Shown: one piece after another, positions 54,601 to 61,700 of the stretch
How positions within the stretch are numbered: position 1 is the stretch's first letter
Layout: each line of letters starts with the position of its first letter
From: Taibaiella sp. KBW10
Lineage (GTDB): Bacteria > Bacteroidota > Bacteroidia > Chitinophagales > Chitinophagaceae
DNA length: 64,000 nucleotides
Assembly (NCBI RefSeq): GCF_003852495.1
Contig: NZ_QAJI01000005.1
Location: 62,001-126,000, forward strand
Direction: 5' to 3'
Notes under the pieces: model-generated
Database searches by the model: none
What the model saw: only the letters and a program-made list of their open reading frames with translations
What the model was told of the DNA's origin: nothing
Program-made: the position numbers and the translations under genes

Positions 54601-57600
54601 GGCCTTCAGGGGTTTCCATGATCAGAACAAACGGTGCTGCAACAATTTTAGGCAAGTCACCGACGCCATTCCGCTTAACTGCTGCTGCGACAACCGGAAC
54701 TGATACCATGTTTGATCCGATCAAGCAAAGATTCTTCTTCGAAGATGAAGTGAATAGCTTCTTAGTGGAAGATGTTGCCAACAAAACGATGGCACAGGCT
54801 ACCATAAGCAGTATCAAGGACAAGAGCAAGATCAGCCTGGATGTGGCAAGATTATTTTCGGAAGCACAGCTTTACTCGGGTCAACCACTTATTGCAACAA
54901 ACGCGACAGCGCTAGGATCAATCCCTAAAGCTACCGCTGTGACCAATCCCAATGGATATAAATTCCAGACTTTTTACCATGCGCAGTCTTCCAAGCTGAT
55001 TTCTTCTTTAAACAGGGGTGGCATTCCGGAATTACTAACCTTGGCCAACCAGTCTCAGACAGACACAATGAATTTTGCCGGCACTTATCAGCCCAGCAAT
55101 TTAGTCAATAGTTTGTATCCAAAAAACAACATGCAGTTCGGCTTCAGTGATCCCTATAGCATGTATAACTGGGAACTGTTTTTTCATGCGCCGATGATGA
55201 TCGCACAGGGACTAAGCAATAACCAACAATTTGCCGAAGCGCAAAAGTGGTATCACTATATCTTTAATCCGACCAGTACCGCAGGGCCCAATACCAATCA
55301 GCGTTTCTGGAAGTTCCAGCCTTTCTTTGAAAAGTCGGGTATGGCAGTCCAAACATTAAACGACCTGCTGTTAAGCATTCACAACAATAATGCTGAGGCG
55401 GTCGCACAGGTAAAGAAATGGGAGAAAGACCCGTTCAATCCACACTTAATTGCACGCATGAGGATCTTGTCTTACATGAAAAATGTATTGATGAAATACC
55501 TGGACAATCTTATCGCCTGGGCAGATAACCTGTTCCAACGCGATACGATAGAATCCATAAATGAGGCGACCCAATTATATGTACTGGCTGCAAACCTTTT
55601 AGGTGAGCGTCCAAGACAAATACCGGCCAGGGTAAAACGGAATGATTATACATTCAAAGAATTAAGTGCTTTCGGTTTAGATCAGTTATCGAATGCTATG
55701 GTAACAATTGAATCGTTCTTTGCACCAAATGACGCTCCGGGAGTAGCCATTTATAATACGGGATCGCAACAACCTGGTCTTCGTCAGAAAGAAGAAGCAC
55801 CGGTACATTTACAAACCCTGTATTTCTGCTTGCCGAACAACGATAAATTAATGCAATATTGGGACAACATTGCCGATCGTTTATTTAAGATCCGCAACTG
55901 TATGAATATTGATGGTGCTACACGTCAACTGGCGCTGTATGAACCCCCAATAGATCCGGCATTATTGGTGCGCGCCAAAGCCATGGGCTTAAGTATGGAA
56001 AGTGTATTGAATGAATTGTACGGCAGTGGCAAACCATTTTACCGTTTCGGGTACATGGTACAGAAAGCCAATGAAATACTCGGAGATGTAAAATCTTTAG
56101 GCGGCGCTATTTTGAGCGCTCTTGAGAAAAAAGATGCAGAAGCTTTATCACTCTTGCGTTCGGTACACGAACTGGATTTATTGGATAAGATCAAAGAAAT
56201 CAAAACCCAGCAAATAGAAGAAGCGACGCGTACATTGGATGGCCTTCGCCTGACAAAGACCAATACACAGATTCGTTACGACTTCTATTCGTCCAGGCCT
56301 TTCAAAAATGCCAATGAACAGAAGCATTTGGATAAGATACAATCAGCAATGACGTTCCAGGTAATACAGGGAGCATTGCAGACAACAGCAGGAGTACTTT
56401 CTGCAATTCCAACCTTCCATTTACAGGCAATTGCATCAGGTCTCAGTTCAGGAGGACTACAGTGGGCCAATATCATGCAGGCTGCCAGTGCCGCAACCGG
56501 TATAAAAGTAGCCGTAGATAATGCCAAAGGATCTATGGCCGTGACAAGCGGTGGCTATGAACGCAGAAGAGATGACTGGCAGTTCCAGGCAAAGACTGCT
56601 GCAAAAGAACTCGAAACATTGGAGCAACAGATCTTGGCCGCGGAGATCCGATTGGACATTACCCGCAAGGAATTGCGCAACCATGAAATACAGATCGAAA
56701 ACAGCACGGCAGTAGATACCTATATGCGCAATAAGTTTACCAATGTAGCCTTGTACAACTGGATGACCACGCAATTGGCCTCCACTTATTTCCAAAGCTA
56801 TCAACTGGCCTATGAATTGTCCAAGCAAGCCGATACTTGCTTCCAGAGCGAATTGCCGGCAGGTAAATACCCGGCAGGTGGCTTTATCAAGTACGGTTAT
56901 TGGGATAGTTTGAAAAAAGGACTGCTCAGCGGAGAGAAATTACAACTGGATATCCGCAGAATGGAAACCGCTTATATGGAAGCGAATGAAAGAGAGCTCG
57001 AGTTAACGAAACACATTTCTTTAGCTGTTTTCAGCCCCGAGTCGATTATTCAATTGCGCCAAACCGGTACCTGTACCGTATCCATACCCGAAGTATTGTT
57101 TGACCTGGATTATCCGGGACACTATATGCGCCGTATTAAATCAGTCAGTCTTTCAGTACCCTGTGTGGCCGGGCCATACACCACCATTAATGCACAACTG
57201 ACGCAAGAAAGCAGCAAGTTCAGAAAGTCTCCTATTGTTAGTGGTCTTTATGATGCAGACCTGAACTATACACAGGTCAACAACAGCAACAGGATTGCCA
57301 CCAGCAGTGCACAAAACGATAGTGGTGTGTTTGAATTAAACTTCAGAGATGAACGTTACTTGCCATTCGAAGGGACGGGTGCCATTGCTACATGGACCAT
57401 CAGCTTCCCGAAAGAATACCGCCAGTTTGACTATAACAGCATTAATGACATCATCCTGCATCTTAAATACACCGCGCGTTATGATGGCGTATTGCAGCAA
57501 CAAGCACAGGATAACATTAATACGGTATTGTCCACATTAAATGAAGAAAATATCCTGCACCGTTATTTCAGTGCAAAACATGAGTTCAGCAATAATTGGT

Positions 57601-58706
57601 TTGCCTACGCAAAGAATTTTGAAAGCAATTCTTATGCAAGATTAGTGATGGAATTTGATCGCAGTACCTTCCCGTTCTTCTGCAAGGACAAAAAGATTAG
57701 CATTGAAACCATAAATCTAAGCTTAAATGCCAAAGAAGGACTATCCGGAACATACACAGCAAGAGTCACCTATACCGCAAGCTCCGGTTATAAAACCGTC
57801 AGCACCTTGCTGAACAGTGCCAATAGTTATACAGGAGCGCTTGATCTGCAAAGCTTCCCGATTGAGGTATTGAAGAATAAGAAACTGATCCAACTCAGCT
57901 TGGAAGACAGTTCGGGCAATCCGGTTGATGCCACTGCTCTGTTAGACGATCTGTTTGTGGTGTTTGATTATCGTTTAAACGGTACCGTAACAGCAGCAGG
58001 CACAAATGATATAGCTCAGGAAGATATTGTAAATAATGGATTAGCCGGCTGGTGGCATGCTACTGGAAAAGGAAATATAGTCTCAGATTCATCAGGGGAG
58101 GTTAGCCTCCTAAAAGATCTGAGTGGCAAAAACAGAGATTTTATTTACTTAGCAGGTAGCAGTACGATGCCAATTTTATTTTCTCCAAATGGCATTCAGA
58201 CCATTTCATTTTCAAACAATATGTTTTGTAACGGCGCGAACGGAGATACTATTGGAAGAGCAGAATCGTTTACAGCATTTTTCATCGGTAGTTGCGGATT
58301 CGGAAGAGGGATAAACTATTTCGGAGGTAATAATAACTTTAATTACTTCAGCCATTACTATAATGATGGAGGATTCTCCATCATTTTACAGCAACCTGCT
58401 CCAGAAGAAGGTTACGGCATAACAAACGAATTCTTTACTCGGGATTTCTTGGCTATTTCTTTAGATCAGAATAATACCTCAACCTTAAAGGTATATGACC
58501 TTTCAGGAAATGTACATGATAGTTTAAGCATTAGTAAATCTGTTTTGAGGCCTTCTAATATTGGTTTGACTTTAGGAGCCGGAGCAGAATTTGGTTACAT
58601 AAATGGTCATTTTTATGAACTCTTAGTATATAACCGCACTTTATCTCAAACAGAAATCAAATCGGTGTTAGCTTACCTGAAGTCAAAATACCCTTTTCTT
58701 AATTAA
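48687..58706 (+). CDS. Tc toxin subunit A (TcA-like) with C-terminal LamG-like extension
   Basis: This 3339-residue protein is the pore-forming, receptor-binding subunit of an ABC-type (Tc) toxin; Photorhabdus TcdA1 has 2516. Two beta-sandwich segments come first (about 1-205). The helical VRP1 shell region has the hallmark FCSCSDCSSMYSPSAYFTDV (about 678-697). The neuraminidase-like region has VFLYPENWIEPELRDKKTSL (about 1621-1640). HYIFNPTSTAGPN (about 2190) and DPFNPHLIARMRILSYM (about 2250) follow. The linker and pore region is hydrophobic (about 2555-2615, IQGALQTTAGVLSAIP). A coiled coil (2620-2700) leads to the TcB-binding domain (about 2790-3105). Residues 3115-3339 form an extra jelly-roll domain (GLAGWWHATGKGNI to ELLVYNRTLSQTEI). 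No signal peptide is seen. Confidence 0.93.
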   Translation: MMTTFQKVAGNITLTGEHPAQQKPLGLLVEIYKRSSDHPENLLWLGSAKVDTSGNFMARVLSDSISDQNLVLKVYNNQYLVKEHNVGETSVENILLQIKAAAYDTVVPDDALIQLHADYMAIRGSVTLGEAPIAAIPYSGEDWTIVLNKVAFRNNIAIAATTIDAFGKFEIKIPYRFLYLEAGKKDYNAIPKLSLELIHLNAVSVASSDTIVVEGTTALVDISISDPDYKSEFHTEFDVAEKIISDVAGIAIEELYTITISELDALKTISGLASSIVTNIVTASRIAHDYAVKTQAIYALVRAGYSDIAAICSLTPDFIASILTKSIADHIIEDATDINDTNNHINEIRIGQTGELETTEGDPLRSILSRIVSDVNAVDTFLKLYLNSSDAPTEDFWTKLIAEIGPEYTSRFQRGIQAMALTGMRAEMIVTVLDAIGEDDIDDFASGQTESTWFDFIYAVCDQHKKLCVPKSIRGDVSEDAYADEEVITTYAEKLYDISSKIFATNVIKTQLLADYEISKELNRPAEVISFLESRPDFDFRTHNIWNEAVEVHKETQQDLLALQNVSRLSAGNISIMSAMLQQGIKSSSQVVAMGETLFIDLINEAQPEKYVTEAKAVFAKALQTDLYIKQSYIQLLPGNYSEKVTQTWSKEVWAKESQPSVQYSYPDLESLFGSMDFCSCSDCSSMYSPSAYFTDVFNFIKTKIGNANAEREVSRRRSDLSHIDLSCKNANTPMPYIDLVNEILELSILRDIKQKDPGESTLVIPDSFQTSATAAELEAYPEHTYKDSGVYKDYSEYTKVYDKRLSKAIYPNTLPFNLALEESKVFLQHLGHERGTLMDLWKPKSFQSSIGNTGINAYTTAAESLNISVATADIITNTVIANTWLYYGFNTEPNWHTNLCNDLETLLTRTKIEYKEFLQLITTTFLNPLRNTNPAARGFAVVAKAGKPVDTCALEDLKLEYRPAATEDVAEAQKAFFKKLHRFVRLYKATKWSVYQLDIVLRSFNATDIDAETLIHIATAQQWSIRYGIAPERLSILWSPIDVTRYINFNSSLQEEMPSVYDTLFRNRGIINPTDTHFGDYNAISGTIAENAGTILATYNITEEDLYASLGGPTNVATTLENLSEVYRKTLVYKLLSNTLETASYKAFEERCILFDMVFPNGTANNMIAGWAVVFEQLNRIKSSLFSWDELMFLLIHKDPSEQYATNNAGIQTFLEQLRRALKQTLGSSDLTQSSTEIASLKEKLKKHVIQQFTAQFNGDYNYTNRLLDSFIELLSPVGSVLDAIVSNTFINNTDPIDISGNIPGFMDFFNFYRAYHIVAKASFVANKLKTGGDLSILLQEEKPALGTFAVDDFRVVYSGSISSDQINAFLAYTQWIQLRDTNQLNDTELIKLIRSGITTTTTHSVWVQTLSQQFNWTLEELQYLLGNGGSNTGILGYTFDPVNPANNDYKEPSLLLQLNAIFKASQKLGLSIKSIYESLLPAVSTAQSQTIRKAAKAKQEIEQWYKIVKPLQDNLRRQQRDAMVDYLLANPGIVQQGSPFKVKNENDLFAYLLIDVEMESCMKTSRLKQGISSLQLFMDRIILNLESYFNGSTNTAIQMSEDAAVQWHSWRKWYRIWEANRKVFLYPENWIEPELRDKKTSLFKELESHLLQDEITDNRVEEGFKNYLEGLDAIARLEPVSAYHQTSHGKDILHVFARTDSDPQRYFYRTREDNEWSEWQRVAVDIKSQHIAPVMWNNKLYLFWLTFQKKKLNVEEAKPSMRGYTGRKWSELLTLPGAVSGNGSSLVNDPEKDKNTIWNVTLNWSQYQDQKWLSHDLSKDVMELDLSKIEVNDNAVNSLNTPDAAQTLRKLTNNGMQSIDEFFKKRIFLYTPYDFTVDTKDGVIFNLLFAPGLNEVATGLHTFLWKGDNSRDPYVLRDSDRGHQTLAPTGTRFNNMKFVQDTSMGVGLKKDTAYANNRTGYYTHSTFYYWPSGVSMIRTNGAATILGKSPTPFRLTAAATTGTDTMFDPIKQRFFFEDEVNSFLVEDVANKTMAQATISSIKDKSKISLDVARLFSEAQLYSGQPLIATNATALGSIPKATAVTNPNGYKFQTFYHAQSSKLISSLNRGGIPELLTLANQSQTDTMNFAGTYQPSNLVNSLYPKNNMQFGFSDPYSMYNWELFFHAPMMIAQGLSNNQQFAEAQKWYHYIFNPTSTAGPNTNQRFWKFQPFFEKSGMAVQTLNDLLLSIHNNNAEAVAQVKKWEKDPFNPHLIARMRILSYMKNVLMKYLDNLIAWADNLFQRDTIESINEATQLYVLAANLLGERPRQIPARVKRNDYTFKELSAFGLDQLSNAMVTIESFFAPNDAPGVAIYNTGSQQPGLRQKEEAPVHLQTLYFCLPNNDKLMQYWDNIADRLFKIRNCMNIDGATRQLALYEPPIDPALLVRAKAMGLSMESVLNELYGSGKPFYRFGYMVQKANEILGDVKSLGGAILSALEKKDAEALSLLRSVHELDLLDKIKEIKTQQIEEATRTLDGLRLTKTNTQIRYDFYSSRPFKNANEQKHLDKIQSAMTFQVIQGALQTTAGVLSAIPTFHLQAIASGLSSGGLQWANIMQAASAATGIKVAVDNAKGSMAVTSGGYERRRDDWQFQAKTAAKELETLEQQILAAEIRLDITRKELRNHEIQIENSTAVDTYMRNKFTNVALYNWMTTQLASTYFQSYQLAYELSKQADTCFQSELPAGKYPAGGFIKYGYWDSLKKGLLSGEKLQLDIRRMETAYMEANERELELTKHISLAVFSPESIIQLRQTGTCTVSIPEVLFDLDYPGHYMRRIKSVSLSVPCVAGPYTTINAQLTQESSKFRKSPIVSGLYDADLNYTQVNNSNRIATSSAQNDSGVFELNFRDERYLPFEGTGAIATWTISFPKEYRQFDYNSINDIILHLKYTARYDGVLQQQAQDNINTVLSTLNEENILHRYFSAKHEFSNNWFAYAKNFESNSYARLVMEFDRSTFPFFCKDKKISIETINLSLNAKEGLSGTYTARVTYTASSGYKTVSTLLNSANSYTGALDLQSFPIEVLKNKKLIQLSLEDSSGNPVDATALLDDLFVVFDYRLNGTVTAAGTNDIAQEDIVNNGLAGWWHATGKGNIVSDSSGEVSLLKDLSGKNRDFIYLAGSSTMPILFSPNGIQTISFSNNMFCNGANGDTIGRAESFTAFFIGSCGFGRGINYFGGNNNFNYFSHYYNDGGFSIILQQPAPEEGYGITNEFFTRDFLAISLDQNNTSTLKVYDLSGNVHDSLSISKSVLRPSNIGLTLGAGAEFGYINGHFYELLVYNRTLSQTEIKSVLAYLKSKYPFLN

Positions 58707-58720
58707 TTAATCCCGGAACC

Positions 58721-61700
58721 ATGAATCCTAATCAGCAAGAACAACAAAAACAAAATAGCAACGGAAGTCAGGCCTCTAAAGCCTCACCGCTGGAGCAATA
58801 CAGCGTCCAACCAAAGAAGGATGAAGACAGCAGCCCCTATTATAAAAGTGCTGCACCCAGTATCGCCCTCCCCAAAGGGGGGGGAGCGATCAAAGGGATA
58901 GATGAAAAGTTTACCGTTAACGCGGTTAACGGAACTGCATCTGTAGAAATCCCTCTACCCCTCACGGGGGGCAGAGGTGGTTTCACCCCTGCCTTATCCA
59001 TCAGCTATAATAGTGGTGGTGGCAATAGTGAATTCGGTCTCGGATGGGGTTTAAGCCTGCCGGCCATTCAACGCAAAACAGATAAAAAATTACCCAGATA
59101 CAATGACGCGCAGGAGAGTGATGTATTCCTGCTCGCAGGAGCAGAAGACCTGATCCCGGAACTCGATGCTTCGGGTCAACGCCTGATCGTAACCGATGGT
59201 CTTTATACCATCAGGCGGTACATACCCCGTATTGAAGGGCTTTTCGCCCGCATCGAATACATCTGCAAAGGCAATAATGCCTGGTGGCGCGTCACTACCA
59301 AAGATAATATCACCACCTATTATGGCATGCAACAGAGCAGCCGCATTGCCGATCCTTCAGATACTAGCCGCATTTTTAAATGGTTTCCGGATATGGTGGT
59401 TGATCATAAAGGAAATGTACAATGCTTTGCCTATGTAACGGAAAACTTTGAACAAGTCCCGCAAAGTATCTATGAAAAAAACCGGCTGAATGGGACGGCC
59501 CTTTGTACCAATACCTATCTTAAAAAGGTAGTTTATGGAAACAAGACACCCTATTTTATCGGAGACAACCAGGTATGGCAACCCTCCTTACCGGATACGA
59601 CATGGTTGTTTGAAAGTATTATGGACTACGGCGACCATGTTGGGGAAAGCTACACCGCAAATCAGCCATGGGCCTGCCGGAAAGACCCTTTCTCCGGCTT
59701 TCATGCGGGCTTCGAGATTCGTACCTATCGCAAAGCGGAAAGAGTGCTGATGTTCCACCGTTTTACAGAACTAAATGGAGGAAAGCCCACACTGGTGCGC
59801 AGCCTCGAACTCCAGTACCAAAGCGATCTTCGACCCGATGCAGAAACCTTGGAAACAGATTATATCATAAAAGCAACGGCGAAAGGATATCGTTTACAAA
59901 CGGATGAGACGTACACCAGCAAAGCCCTACCGGCCATGACGATGGAATATAATGCGCTGCAATGGCATACCGATATTCACAAAGTAGCCGCCGAAGATTT
60001 CTGCGGAGCGCCGCAAGGACTCAGCGGACCTTATCAGTGGATCGACTTTGAAGGAGAAGGCTTAAGCGGTATATTGACAGAACAGGCTGATGGCTGGTTC
60101 TATAAAAACAACCTGGGTGATGCCCGGTTTGACAGCCCCAAACCGATCGCCGAAAAACCTTCCTTTACGGGGTTGGGCAATAGCTTGCAATGGCAGGATC
60201 TAGACGGTGACGGACAACGTCAAATCGTGGAACAAGGCCAGGTTAAAGGCTTCTGGCAATTAGATGGCCCGGATGCCCATACGGAATATAAAAATAATTG
60301 GGCGCCTTTCTGTCCTTTCGAAAAGGTGATCAATATTGACTGGAACAGTCCTTTTACGAAAATGCTCGACCTCGATGGCGATGGTCGTGCCGACATACTG
60401 ATTACTGAAGATCGGGCGTGGACCTGGTGGGCCAATGAAGGCAAGAAAGGCTTTGACCGGGGTGGTAGTGCGCTTGTAGATAGCGATGAAGAAAGGGGGC
60501 CGGTATTGCTCCTGCGCGATGCGCTACAAAGCATTTTTCTGGCTGACATGAGCGGCGATGGTATGACCGATCTGGTGCGCATTCAAAATGGTGAAGTGTG
60601 CTACTGGCCGAATAAAGGTTATGGACAGTTTGGTGCTAAGGTCAGTATGGCTAATGCGCCCTTCTTCGAAACACCCTCTTCTTTCAACCCGCAATACATC
60701 AGCCTCGCCGATATCAGTGGTACCGGCGCTGCCGATATTATTTATACCGGCCGGAATGCGTGTATTGCCTACCTCAACCATTCCGGAAATAGCTTTTCAG
60801 ACGCCATTTATATCAATCCCCTACCGGCTACGGATGCCTATTGCAAACTGGCCGTGCTGGACTTCCTGGGCAATGGCACCGGCTGCCTGGTATGGAGTTC
60901 TCCACTTCCGGCGCATGCCGATGCGCCTATACAGTATATCGACCTGATGGGCGGTATTAAACCATATCTCCTGAAGCAATACCATAACGGTACCGGTAAG
61001 ACGGTAAGTGTGTCCTATAAAAGCTCCACGCAATTCTACCTAGAAGATAAACAAGAGGGTATTCGTTGGGCCACCAGGCTACCTTTTCCCCTGCATTGTA
61101 TTCATACCGTAAGTACTTACGATAGTGTGAGCGACAGCCGCTTCAGTCAGACTTATCGCTACCGGCATGGCTATTACGATCATGCCGAACGGGAGTTCCG
61201 CGGTTTTGGCTATGTGGAAACCGTAGACATCGACAGCGTAGATCACAGTACACACAGCTTAGATCAGGAACCTGTTCTAAGCAAAAGCTGGTACCATACC
61301 GGCGCCTGGATCAAAGAAGCCTCCTTGCACGAAACCTTTGCAGCGGAATACCTGCCGATTGAAGGCTGGGATAGCCCCCTGTCCGACAACAAGGGTACGC
61401 CCATAATCAAGTTGCCTAACGGAATGAACGCCTTCGAGCAACGCGAAGCCTGCCGAGCCTTAAAAGGCAGTCCGCTAAGACAGGAAGTCTATGCACTTAA
61501 AGCAGGACAGCTACCGTATATCTATACCGTAACGGCTTTCGCCTATACCGTAAAAAAGATCCAGGCCGTACCGGAAGCCCCAGATCATTGGCTCGCTCCA
61601 AAACATGCCAGCTTCCTGAACCTGAATCAGCAAAAAATTGCATTTAGCTGCGAAGGAGACTTAAAGGATGCACGCATACAGCAGGAGTTCACTTTAGCAA

